DNA of 64,000 bases. Source: Anaeramoeba flamelloides. Lineage: Eukaryota > Metamonada > Anaeramoebidae. Position 1 is the stretch's first letter. Each line of letters opens with the position of its first letter. The notes beneath the pieces were generated by a model that was not told where the DNA came from, searched no databases, and saw only the letters and a list, made by a program, of their open reading frames with translations. The position numbers were made by a program, and so were the translations under genes. The stretch lies in NCBI GenBank assembly GCA_027625915.1, contig JANTQA010000032.1, positions 7,564,001 through 7,628,000 of the forward strand, read 5' to 3'. Positions 33,880 through 45,285 of this stretch are shown here, one piece after another.

Positions 33880-36800
33880 ATGAAGCTTATTTTAATTTCT
33901 CTATTTTTTCTTGTTCTTTTGGTTGTTCCAAGTTTCCAAGAAAAAGTAACTCCACTCGAATATCCAAGTAATAACTTTTTTTTGCGTGTTTTTTCCATTT
34001 GCCTTTTTATATTTCTATTTTGTTTGTAAAAACACAGAAAGAAATCTTTTTTTTAATGGTTTAGCAATTTCTAAAACAAGAATAATAATTCACAAACTTT
34101 ACTGTTTTCAAAAAAAAAAAAAAAAAAAAAAACCAAAAAACAAAAAAAAACAAAACACATTTTAGATGAAAAGCAATACGATGAAAAATGGAAAAACGAC
34201 GAAATGGGAACAAACGGACAAACAATTGGACAAGTTGGTTGTTTGATGAGTTCAGTTTCCAATGCAATTGCTGGCCATAACATTTTGATTGATGGAGAAA
34301 CATCGAACCCAGATACCTTGAATCAATTCTTAAGAGCAAACGATGGTTACACTGCTGATTCTGGCTTGAGACATTATGTTGTTGTCGAAGTGAATTCAAC
34401 ATTGATTGAATACGTTGGTGATGAGGACAGCATGACCAGATCTGAGATAATTGAAGCACTGCAAACAAAGACAAAGGTTTTGCTACCAAAAGTTGGAAAC
34501 CCACATTGGGTCTTGCTTACTGGTTACGATACTGAAGACGAAAGCATTTATTATGTAAGCGACCCTGGGTATGCAAAGGAGACAACAACTGTGGATGCAA
34601 TTTCTGAATGGAGAATTTACACAATGGATTTCCAGGGACCTACTCCCACCCCAGAACCAACCCCAGAACCATCACCTGTCCGACCAGTTGGGTACAATCA
34701 TTTTGACCAATGTGACGACGCATGGGGTGATGAGATCATGGGTGACGATCAGCACACTATTTGCGATGTAATTTTCAAAATCTTTTTTTAATTCTTAATT
34801 TCCAAAATTTTGCTATTTGATCCTCTCACTCTTCGTTTCTTCAAAGAACCGGAATACACCGAATTACAAGTCGTTAAAATCGTTCACAGAATTACAAAGA
34901 TTCGAATTTTGGTTTTCACATTTTCAAATTGTTTGCTAAACTCTTTTCCAATAATTATGAGCATTTAAAAACGAAAAAAAAAACTATTTTTTTCAGAATA
35001 TATTTCTTTTAATCGTTGTCATTAAAATACAAAATGCTTTATCTCGCTAATACTGAGATACCCCAAAAAAATATTTCTGGAATCCTTGTTTTTAAAAGAA
35101 GGAAAATATTTTTTCTTGAGATTATTTCTCTCTTTTAATAATTGGGTAATTTTTTGTTTTTACAAAAATTACAAAGTACAGTGGTGTAACTAACCCATGT
35201 TTTTTATTTTAACCCATTACTAAAATTTAACTCATGCAAAAAATATTGGCTGGCTCTAGAAATAAAAGAAACAAATCAATGGGATTAAAACAGTATATAA
35301 ACAAGAAATTGGGTTCTTTAAATAAATTTTAAAAAAGAATTATGAAGATACTGGAAGATTAAAATGTAATTTTTTGACAAAAAAATGAGCAAAATTTCAT
35401 TTTTTGAATTTTTAGAAAAAAATCATTTAATCTCACAAATTTTGTAAATATGATGAAATTTTTGAAACAAAAGCATTTAATATTATTTAACTATTTTGAT
35501 TAATCAAAGATCTAACCTCTAAAGTCAATTTAAATCTGAACCAAGAATCTAGAAGTGATTTCTGTTCTTCCAATACCCAAGTTTGAAAAAAAAACACGAG
35601 TTAAATTTTAGTAATGGGTTAAAGGTTGTCAACACGGGTTATTTACACGACTGTAGAATTGAAAAAAAAAAAAGAGGTTTAAAATTTTCGGATAGCACAT
35701 CCCAAATTATAACTGGGCTAAAATTATTGGAAAAGAGTTTAGAATTTGAAATTTTCACTGGTTAAAACTTTCGGTTCATTTTCTTTTTTAACTTTCTTTC
35801 CTTTTCGATACTTACTTTAAGCGACTAGTAACCATAAAAAAAACCTTCGAGTAAATTTAAAGCAAATTCAAAAAAACTTTTGCTGTATCTTGAAATTGAA
35901 AAAGAAAGCAAAATCCTGATGACTATAATTCCAAACATGACTTTATTTAAAAGCTATTTTCAGAAATGAATTATTCGTTTTTAAAAGTCTTGATCCATTT
36001 TTCCCATTTCCAAAAAGTTCAAAATTAAACTTATTCACAAGTGTAAATATGGAATGTTGTAAAAAATAGAGTTTTTACAATTTTAGAGATAAATAAAGAT
36101 TTCCATAAATTTATACAAACTTTGGTAATAGTAAAAGAAATACTCCGTTTTGATTTTTGAGCTCAAAGGGATTTTCAATATAAAATCGTTTGGTAAATAC
36201 CAATACTTTGTTTGAAAAATGATTTTTTTTTTAAAAAATTAAAAGATTGGTATTTACCAAATGATTTTTTTGATTAAAATTAACATTAGTTTATTACGAT
36301 AATCAGATATTATATTTACTATTACCAAAATTTGGATAAATGAATGGAACTCTTTATTTATCTCGAAAATTGTATAAACTCTATTTTTTACAAAATTCAT
36401 ATTTACACTTGTATTTTGAAATTATTTCAAAAAAAAAAATATTTTCTTTTCTGAAAAAAGAAATCTTATTTTCTCTGAAGAAAGGAAACATATAAAAACA
36501 TACTTTAAAAAATGAAATCACTAAGTTTTGAAAAAACTCAGAAAAGAAAAATCTACTACATTTCCAAAAAAAATTGCAATAATTATTTTACACTTGAAAA
36601 AAAATATGATTTGCTTTTTTAGACTCAGATTTCGAAACAAATTTTTCTTTTTGTTTAATCAAAAAAATATGAGAAAAACAACCAAATCTATTAAATTAAA
36701 AATGCACCCAAAATACTTTTTTAAAACCTGGAAAAATCAACGGAAAACCTAAAATAACTACTTTCCCATTTGTTTATTTATTAAATAATAATTAAGAACC

Positions 36801-39800
36801 TAATCTTGATTATTTCAGTGAATTCGTAATAACTCAAATCTTAAAAGTATAAATAGGTTTATAATAATATTTCTCAACTTTTTAAATATTTTCAAACAAA
36901 TAAAATTAATTCTAATAATAAAAAAAATTAACAAATATTATCAAATAACTTATTTTAATAACAACATTTCGTTATTTATACTCTCCTTTTGATTGAAAAA
37001 AAAATATTACTTAATTATTTAAATTTCAAGAAATTTAATAAATTAAGGTATTTCGAAAAAAGTGTGGCATTTTTTTTTACATTTCATAAAAAATCATCTT
37101 TGTTAGCGCAGGCTATTCGTTAATTGGCCATACCGAATTAAGTTTAATATTAACACCGATTGAATCAATGACAAAGGTATTTATTTCAAAATATATTCAT
37201 TGCAATATTTGTAAAAAATGAAAAAAAAAAATAACACTTTTTTTCGTGAAAACAATTTACTGAACAATTTCAAAAAAAAAACTGGAAATATGAAAATGGC
37301 ATAAAGGATTTTTTAAACAATAAAATACAGTTATATCTTTTTAATTGTATTTGAAAATTTGTTGAGATTAAACAAGTTATGATAACGATTTTTTCCAATC
37401 AAAAAAAGAAAATAATAAACACCAATTTTTACCCCTAAAAAATATCAGATAAAATCGAGATCAGAAAATTTAATATCACTTATAAATGTAATACAATACT
37501 AAGAAAGCAATTGAATTATTATCAAGAATCAATAAATGATAGTTAATGATTTTTTATATTTAAATAATTTTTTCAAAAATTTAGTTTAATAAATATATTT
37601 TAAAATAAATTTGCCCCACTTTCTTGGAAATAGCTCATTGAAAATAAAAAACAAAGATCAATTTTTTCTGATCTTCAATTATTAAATATTTGATTTATGG
37701 TTTATTGTTAAGGGTTAAGGGTTAAAAACATTTAATCTATGAAAGAGATAAAATTGAAGTGACAAAAATTTTCATTTCTCGTTCAAAGAGTTGATAAACC
37801 CCCAGTCATTAGAAGCTTTTTACACTTGAATTTAGTTTTCTAAAATAAGGCTGAATTAATGTGAATTTTTGTAAAATGTAGATATTTGTAGATTCTCGAC
37901 ATTTGTAAACAATTTTTTTTTCACAATCAACTTCAAAATGATAAATATTGCTTGATCGAAGCGAGGCACTTTATTTCTTATGACTTATTTTTAGTCTTGA
38001 TTTAAAATGGCTGATATTTGCGAAAGCAAATGTATTTTATTTTTAATTTTCCATTAATTTTCTCGAAAAATAAATGACCTTGGTGCAAATCGAACCTAGC
38101 TTAGGTGTTTAAAAGTCAAATTACCACCCTGAAAAAAACGACAAATTTAGAAAATCTTTAAAAATCTACAAAAATTACCATCAGCTGCATTAATGAGCCT
38201 CAAAAAAAAAAAAAAAAAAAAAAAAAAATGAAGAATAAAAATTGAAGAAAATGTAAAAAATAAATAATTTAAAAATTAGATAAGAAAAAATACTTAGAGT
38301 TAATGGAATTGAGATGAGTTTGTGCGACTATATGATCCAAAATCAAATATTTGGTTTATTTTTCTTGAGCTTTTGAAAATAAGATTTGATTTTCAATGTT
38401 ATTTGTACATACAAACTCTCACAGAGATTACCAAAAGCGAGATTTCCTTGAAAATAAAAATGGTTTGCAAATTTTTATTTTTGTTTTTTCAAATCAAAAA
38501 ATTCCATAAAACAAAAAGGATCAGATCTTTTTTACTGAAAACTTAATTGTAAAAAATCAATTCTTTTAAAAATGAAAATTCATTTCTCTAAAAGTTGATC
38601 AAGGAGTTTGTTTATCAAGTTTAATGGAATCCTTGTAAAAATAAGTGCTCTATTGACTTTTTTTTTTTTTTTTTTACGGGGGGGGTAAATAAGAGTAACT
38701 AATACCTTAACCTGTTTTTATTCTCACTTCAATTTGTGTAAATGTCAGAATCCATTTTCTCTAAATAATCTCCTTATCGACAAAATAATATCAGTGTTAT
38801 CTCTTTGAGTTTTAATTGGAAGTTTGTCAATCTAAAACATACTATCAAATTCCAATTTAAAAATACTTTAATTTTATCTCAAAGTTCAATAAGGAAGATT
38901 AAAATTAATATTAATAGACAATTTTTGTTTTTAATTGATTTTTGAAGGACTTTTTATTATTTTTACGAATTTTTAAGAAAAAAGAAACTGTTTGGGGAAA
39001 ATGAAATAAAATTTTTAATTTGTTAATTTGAAAATGATCGACATAAAAAAAGAAGAAAAAGAAATACAGTCATTTTCAAAAAATGCTGACTAAAAGTTTT
39101 TTATAGTGGTACTCCAAATTACACAATTCATCTCTATGAAGCAGTTTCGGTAACACTTTATCAAACTTTTAGAACACACTTTTTGAAAACAGCTATACAA
39201 AGTTTGCTCGACATTTAACGTTCAAATACTGCATTGACTTATTCAATGAAACAATTATTTTTATCGTTGAAAAGTTTGGCCATTTCTGTAAGAAGTCGGA
39301 AGAATTGAAAACTCATCCTCATCCCATTCAGAAATGGCTATTTAACTTAGCTTTGGACAAGAATTATTGTATTTTAATAAACAAAAAAAAATTAGAAAAC
39401 AAGCCAAAAAATAAATTTGAAAAATCGCTTCTCCCAAATGTAAAACCTAATTTTTTTTTTCTTGGTTTAATTTTCTCATTTTTTCTTGAGAGATTTTCAA
39501 AATAGTATCAAAGTTGACAAATTTATATTTTAAATTTAAAAATAATATTAAAAACAAAAACTTAAATATAACAAATAATGTTAATCAAAAAAAAAAAAAT
39601 CAAAAAAAAAAAACATTTTGTTCTTAATTGTTAATTTTACTTTTTCAATTGTTCTTAATTTTTATAATAATTTGATTAAATTATAGTATGGTGATTTTAT
39701 GACAAGTCTTGCAATGGCACTTAATGGACACAATATTAAATATGATGATAAAGATATTACTCCAAAAACATTCAACGGATTCCTTCAACAAAATGAAGGT

Positions 39801-40352
39801 TATAGCGATGGGTATGTAGTCTGGCACAGTGTTGCAGCGAGTATTGATGAAGAAAATGTTAAATATGTTGGTAAAAAGGAATCTCTAACACGTGATGAAG
39901 TTATTGAATATCTTAGTAATAAAACTTATGGATTAGTAAGCCACTTTTCTGATTATTTATTTGATTTTTGCCTATAATTTTATAATCTTTTCTTTATAAA
40001 AAATTTTTCTAATCCGAAATAACAACTGTTTTTTTGTTTTTTTTCTTTTTTTTCTTATTAATAATTACTAATCTAGATCATGGATACTGAAGACGGTTTT
40101 TATCTTTGTGATGGGTACGATGAAGCTTTGACAGAGATATATTATGTTCTAGACCCTAGTAACAAACTTCTCCAATCCGTACCCACTTCCACTGTTGACT
40201 CATGGAGAGTTTATTATATTGAAATGCTTAAAGGAGATGATGATGATGATGATGAAACAACTTCTAATTCATTTTTGATCAAAGACTTAAATACTCGAGT
40301 GGTTGCAACATTTTTTGCTTTGTTGATCTTTATTGTTTTTGTTTCGCTCTAA
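33880..40352 (+). CDS. Secreted tandem C39-like peptidase-fold protein, tail-anchored
   Basis: Four exons: 33880-33967, 34166-34767, 39687-39935 and 40077-40352; phases agree and give 404 aa. Residues 1-19 are a signal peptide (MKLILISLFFLVLLVVPSF). Domain 1 shows the C39_2 pattern: QYDEKW (Gln33), TIGQVGCLMSSVSNAI (Cys55), NPHWVLLTGYD (His143) and YVSDPGY (Asp162), so a papain-like catalytic set seems complete. A Pro/Thr-rich linker (PTPTPEPTPEPSP) leads to domain 2, which repeats the layout (FDQCDDAW, HTICDYGDFMTSLAMALNGH, YYVLDP). There the Cys is replaced by Asp and the His motif reads GFYLCDGYD, so it is probably inactive. An Asp run and a hydrophobic C-terminus (VVATFFALLIFIVFVSL) suggest membrane or GPI anchoring. 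Expected site: cell surface or lysosome. Substrate unknown. Introns are 198 bp, 4.92 kb and 141 bp. Confidence 0.8.
36036..36413. mobile_element. Foldback MITE-like element F1, copy 2 (in C39-like gene intron)
   Basis: It begins CACAAGTGTAAATATGGAAT and ends CATATTTACACTTGT, with arms that match each other and both arms of the copy at 17736-18109. The internal inverted repeat (TGGTAAATACCAAT...ATTGGTATTTACCA) is also present. It encodes no protein. Both copies seen in this window lie in oversized introns of genes on the plus strand. Confidence 0.75.
37100..37172 (+). other. Exon-like segment in the C39-like gene intron
   Basis: After an acceptor-like GTTAG/GCGCAG, an open stretch reads GYSLIGHTELSLILTPIESM and ends at AAG|GTATTT, the same donor form used by the PH-protein gene. 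Its composition is less AT-rich than its surroundings. Inserting it between exons 2 and 3 of the C39-like gene would break the domain alignment, so it is not part of that reading. It may belong to a nested gene or a captured fragment. Confidence 0.25.
37698..37860. repeat. Dispersed repeat R4 with telomere-like start, copy 1
   Basis: TTATTGTTAAGGGTTAAGGG begins a ~160-bp segment also found at 48595-48785 (TTATTGTTAAGGGTTAGATG...TTGAAGTGAC...AGTCAT.AG...GAATTTAGTTTTCTAAA). The two GGGTTAA units resemble telomeric repeats, but only two or three occur. Confidence 0.55.
38074..38146 (-). pseudogene. Degenerate tRNA-like sequence (possible tRNA-Lys relic or SINE head)
   Basis: On the minus strand I see a D-arm-like TTTTTCAGGGTGGTAATTTG, an anticodon-loop-like GACTTTTAA (anticodon TTT) and a T-arm-like GGTTCGATTTGCACC in the right order and spacing. 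The anticodon stem does not pair and the T stem lacks the conserved closing C after TTCGATT. The 3' acceptor-like AAGGTCA has no clear 5' partner. It is therefore not a functional tRNA gene as read. Confidence 0.3.
39107..39420 (+). other. Exon-like open frame in the C39-like gene intron, family unknown
   Basis: After TCAAACTTTTAG an open frame reads NTLFENSYTKFARHLTFKYC and continues with CKKSEELKTHPHPIQKWLFN before drifting into Lys/Asn-rich sequence. A second frame is open through the first ~100 bp (YTIHLYEAVSVTLYQTF). Composition is clearly richer than the surrounding DNA, and the segment precedes exon 3 of the C39-like gene by about 270 bp. I do not recognise the family. It is probably a coding relic or part of a nested gene. 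Confidence 0.25.
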
Positions 40353-40974
40353 ATAATTCAAAATGAAGCAACAAAAAAATCTCAATTTTAAAGATTAATC
40401 AAATAAAACAAAATAAAACAAAAAAAAAAAAAAAAAAAAACAAAATGAAAAGCAAAAGTAAGGAAAAATTATTTAATGTTCTAAGATTTTTACATTTTTA
40501 TTTTTAGGACTAATTGTGAAGTTTTATTCTTGTTTAAAAAGGAATAAAAATAATAATTTTCAGGTATTTTTTTTGATTTTGTTTTACATCTTTCTTTATC
40601 TCTCTATCTATCTACTTTTAAATATATAAATTCCATTTTGCTCAAAGAGACCAACCAAAAATGAAAAGTTCAATTTTTTACAAAACAATCAACCAAACAT
40701 ACGATTGTTTAAAAATAAGAGAAATTATAAACTTCATATTAAAGTTGAGATTCATAAAAGAAATGCTCAAACAAACTATAAATTTCCAAAAAAAATTTTT
40801 TAGGCCTTTCATTGAAAAGTTGATGAGAAAATTTTTCAATTTCTTTAGAGTAATTAAAATTGTTGACAATAAGATTTTTTTAATCGTAAATGTATTGACT
40901 TTATAAGAAATTACAAAGCTTCAATTTTCTTAAAGTTAATTTGGAGTTTCAAATATTGTTTTTTTGAAATTGGA

Positions 40975-41155
40975 TATTGTAAAAAAATAAAAAAAAAAGG
41001 AAAAAGAAAAAAAAAATAAAATTTGACTAAATTAGAAAAAATTGATAAAATTTGAATAAATGATTCTGATCTAAAAATTGAAAATTTATTTTGAGAAGAA
41101 TACTGCATTAAACTCATAGAATATGTTCTATTTCTTCAATAAAACTCTTCCACTT
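40975..41155. repeat. Dispersed repeat R5, copy 2
   Basis: A purine-rich run is followed by TGATTCTGATCTAAAAATTG and AAACTC...CTCTTCCA, matching 10560-10790. Only one GATTCTGAT unit remains here against three in the other copy. Confidence 0.45.
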
Positions 41156-42248
41156 TTGACTGAAAAAGAGTTTATATTTAAACAGTTTTTAGGCAAAATA
41201 ATAAAAAAAATATAAAAAATTAATTTATTGAAATATACAATCGATTTTAAAAAGAAATTTGACCAATTAAAAACACAAATAATTGGGTTATAGCAACTTA
41301 TTTTTTTTTCCTTTTTATATCTTAAAAAATTTTTTATTTTTTAACGAATTTTTGTTATGAAAGTAAAATTATAAAATAATATTTTGTGATCTTTCAATTT
41401 TTTTTTACCATTGGGTTACTATTACAAAAAATCGTTTTAAATTTTTTAATATTATCTATTTAAAGTTGAATTTTCAAACTAATCTAAATCAAATGTTGAA
41501 GTTGAAGATTTTTTTGTTGTTGTGATTTAAAAGGGAAATTTCACGAAAAAAAAAAAAGTAAATAATTTGTTTAATGAAAAGACCTTTGAAGAACAAATAA
41601 GAAAAAAGTAGAATAATACACATCAAAGAATTGTTGATATCAGTCTGAAAGAAAACTAATAAATCAATAATTTGTTTTTAAAAAACTTGAAAAACTGAAA
41701 TTCTAAGTTCCCCTATTGAGAAAAACAGTACTTTTGGTTTTGAACTTCGATTGGTATTTGAATAATAAGTAGGAAACAATTTTCACTTCGTTTTCCTTAC
41801 TTTTCTTTTACCAATCAAGTCCCCAAACGAAGTAGGTTGGGATTTGTGACCCCTATTTAAAAATGATGTGAAAAATTTTGACATTTATTATTAAAATATT
41901 AGTTTTCAAATATCAGGATCAAAGATTGAATAAAATTCCAATAGAAATCATAATTCATTTCCCAACAATAATTTCCACTGTTTCAATAACATTAGAATAA
42001 CAGATTTTTTACCAAGTGAATATTGATCTTGCAATTAAAAAATATTTTGCAAATGAATTAGTCTCAAAAAATAATAGAAAAAAAAAAAACAAATCTGCAA
42101 AAATGTCAAAAAATGATTTCAATTTTGAAAATTTCCAAAATAAAATTTTTCTTCTAATATCCTTGTAAACCCTTTTAACACATATAATTTACTCATTGTA
42201 ACTGGAAAATGGCTTATTACCTATTAAAACTATTATCAACCAAAGACA

Positions 42249-42704
42249 ATGAAAATTTACTCAAAAAAATTCAAAAAACAGAATAAAAAAAAACTAAAAA
42301 TACTTATTAAATTTGATTATTTACCAAACAAAGAAATAAATATTTGGAAAATAGAATCTTTTAATGTTTTAAAAAAAAAGATAAAAAATGTATATCTAAA
42401 TAATTTGAAAAACAACCAAAGTTGGAAAATATAAGAATACTGCAAAAGTATCAAAAATGAAAAATTGAATTTTACAAGAAAAAATTATCAAAAATTTAAA
42501 TCAGGTACTACATTCCTCAAATTTAGAACTTTTAAAAATAGACTAAATAGATACTCATATACCTTAAAAAATAAATCTGAAAATAACATATTGAAAAAAA
42601 AAATGGAAAACTGTAAAAAATGTGATTATTGTAACCAATATTACAGAAATAAAAACCATTTCCTTTGGTCCTGTGAAAGATATCAATTTATAAGAATCAA
42701 ATGA
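42249..42704 (+). mobile_element. LINE-like 3' fragment with terminal CCHC-type zinc motif
   Basis: The frame ends in TTFLKFRTFKNRLNRYSY and a zinc-binding motif KKCDYCNQYYRNKNHFLWSC followed by ERYQFIR. The spacing is C-x2-C-x8-H-x4-C. This arrangement, a 'LR.g...l..y' block followed by a C..C...H....C knuckle and an aromatic-x-x-I-R tail, is typical of the C-terminal region downstream of reverse transcriptase in non-LTR retrotransposons. No reverse-transcriptase or endonuclease block is visible upstream, so the piece is 5'-truncated, as LINE copies usually are, and the frame is interrupted at least once. A host zinc-finger relic is the alternative. Confidence 0.45.
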
Positions 42705-44029
42705 AAAAAAAATAATTGTCAAAAATTCGATAAGAAACTATATGAAGAAGTTATCCTTAGAAAAAATGCACATAAACTCTTCAATACAACTCATTGAAAT
42801 TATGAAATTTATTTTTTTTTGTCGAGAATTTTTTCTCAAAGCTTTTATGTTTAGAAAACTTGAGGTAATAAAGAAAAAGTTATAATAAAAAATTGAAAAC
42901 AAAAAATACTTAAAATAGTAATATATGTATATTTGGGTACATATTGCCCCCACCAGAGAGTTGAGGAATACCAATTATTAATTAGAGGTTGTAGAAATTT
43001 TATTTATGAGGGACCATCTTTCTATTGTATTTTCTCCGTCATGTAAATTCAGGATGTGGATTGTCTTTAATTTGGTCACACAAATGATATAAATATATTA
43101 AATCTTTTTCTATTTCTCTCGTTTTTATTAGTTAAAATTTTATTTAATTACTCCTTTCACTCATTAAAAATTAATAAAAATAAAAAAAAATATAGAAGGT
43201 TTTTAAAAATGATAAACGGTTCAAAATAAATCTAAAGATAAATATTTTTGAAAGAATATCTAAAAAATTAAATTTGTAAAAAGATATTTTAAGAAAATAA
43301 TTGATAAAATAATAATAATAATCTTAAAACAATCGATAATTTCCCTAAAAAAATATTTTTGCAGAAAATCACCTTATGTATTTCCATCATTTTTTGCTCG
43401 TTATAATTAAATCGACCTTTGCTTTTTTTTTTTTTTTTTTTTTGCATTTTGAAGGAAATTAAATAATAATAATGATCAATTTTTTAAAATTATAAACCGA
43501 AAAATACACACCCTGATACTTATTCCAATTCTTTTCCAATACCATATTTTGTAATTATTTTTATGATTTACTAAAATAAAAAAATTGTAATTTCTCAAAA
43601 CAGTATCTGTTTTAAATTCCAAAAATAATAATATGTTTCTAAACTTAGTTTTTAATAATTAATGTAAACATCTTAAAAATTTTGTGTAGATTATGAAGAA
43701 AAAAAATTCAAAATATTTTCATTTTCTCATTGGAGGTCTGCTGTTGACTTTAGAAATTAAAAAAAAAAAACACCAAGAATTAGAAATTAATATATTTTTT
43801 TTCTGGAGTATTAAAGTTTTTTGGGGAGAAAACTAAACTTTGGAATTGATTTCAGAAATCCTAAGCTCAAATAAAAAAAAAACAAAATATAATAATTATT
43901 AGAATCATATAAATCTACATTTTCAGATAAAAACCTTTTTTTTAAAAAAAAATTTCTTTTTTAAAGTAAAATAAAAAGAAACTCATTTTTATTTTGATCA
44001 AATATTTTTAATACAACAATAACAAATAC

Positions 44030-44131
44030 CTTTATTAACCATTGTATAGAACTAAAATATATTTTACTCTTTTCAAAGTTTTCTTTATTTAAACTTAGGA
44101 ATTCTGGAAAACTCAATGTACAATCAGACAT
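44030..44131 (-). other. Candidate first exon of an unresolved minus-strand gene
   Basis: An ATG-started, 34-codon open stretch (MSDCTLSFPEFLSLNKENFE, then YFSSIQWLIK) ends exactly at AAG|GTATTT, a donor form used by other genes here. Its composition is protein-like. Downstream exons could not be identified: the nearest acceptor would give only a ~40-residue product, and larger introns are common in this window. The family is unknown. Confidence 0.25.
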
Positions 44132-44859
44132 ATTAAAAACAATCAAGGTAAATTAAAATAACAAAAATAGAAACAAATTTTGTTTTTCTGTCAAAAAAAA
44201 GAGAATACAAATGATAATAAATCATCAAAGAACTCGATTTATCAAAGGAAAAGGTTAATATAATTATTTAAACGAATTAAATAGTTGGTCTTTTTGACTT
44301 AACTTTCCAAAAATATTTAAATAATTCATGGAAAGAGAGATGGAAATCCTGCTTTCAATGTAGAAAAAAATTCAAAGGGAAAAACAGTTAAACATGGAAT
44401 TTAGTCGAAAATATTACGCAAAATAATAAGAGAAATCAATTTAAAGTGGAAAAATTTTACCTTTAAAGAATAAATCATAATATTTGTTTTGAATCAACAA
44501 AAACAATTTATAATTTTTTTTTCTTATGAAAATTCGGAGTTTTTTTTAGAAATCTCACAATTAGTCAATTTTTTTAATAATTTTTTAATCATAGATCTAT
44601 CAAAGAAAAACACCCACCTAAAAGTAAACCTGTATTTTTTTATTGTTTTAAATCCTCTATTTTATGTTAAATTAACCATTTTTTCTTTTTCTAATCGATT
44701 TAACTTTTTTCACTAACATTCCCACTTAAAAAGTAACATTGAACTTTTTTTCCTATTTTTTTTTTTAAAATGATTCTTTTATTTTTCAATAAATATCTAA
44801 AATAAAAAAAAACAATCTTTTTATAAAATTTCTCAATAAAAATTTAGGAATTCAGGAAG

Positions 44860-45285
44860 TGTCCTCAATTGCAGTAGATTTACTAGATTTTTTCGGGTGT
44901 TTATGTTTTATTTGTTAAGTGTTATAGGTTTTTTTTTTTTTTTTTTTTTTTTTTGGGGGGGGGTTCTATTATGTTTGTGAAGTGTTCTAGGCTTTTTTGA
45001 TGTTTTCTATTTTATTTGGTAAATCTATTTATTTGGAAAATCAATAGAAAACTCAAGAAAACCGCACGAAAATTATTGATTTTCCAAATAAACAGAAAAC
45101 TCAAGAAAACCTAACAGTTTTTTTCCATAATTCAAAAGAATAGCGAAAAAAGCATAGATTTTACTCTATTCTTTTAAATTCTGGAAACTCTATTGGCAGT
45201 TTTTTTTAATTTAAGAAATAAACAAAAAAATTAAATAAATTAGGGTTTATTTCTGAAATTAAGAAAAAAACCTAACAGCAAATAA
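44860..45285. repeat. Modular nested-palindrome repeat, copy
   Basis: Contains the linker TTTGTGAAGTGTTCTAGG, C modules (ATTATTGATTTTCCAAATAA ACAGAAAACTC), an A module (about 45126-45190, TTCAAAAGAATAG...CTATTCTTTTAAATTC) and a shortened B hairpin at about 45203-45272 (AAGAAATAAACAAAAAAATT / TTTATTTCTGAAATTAAG). A 27-nt T run followed by G8 lies at about 44932-44963. Confidence 0.6.

Noticed and set aside
34061-34504. Minus-strand frame opposite the C39-like exon
   Set aside because: Shadow frame; the plus strand has signal peptide, splice sites and catalytic motifs.
40661-40906. 81-codon plus-strand frame (Lys/Ile/Phe-rich)
   Set aside because: No recognisable family, no splice context and a matching-length antisense frame; probably chance in AT-rich DNA.
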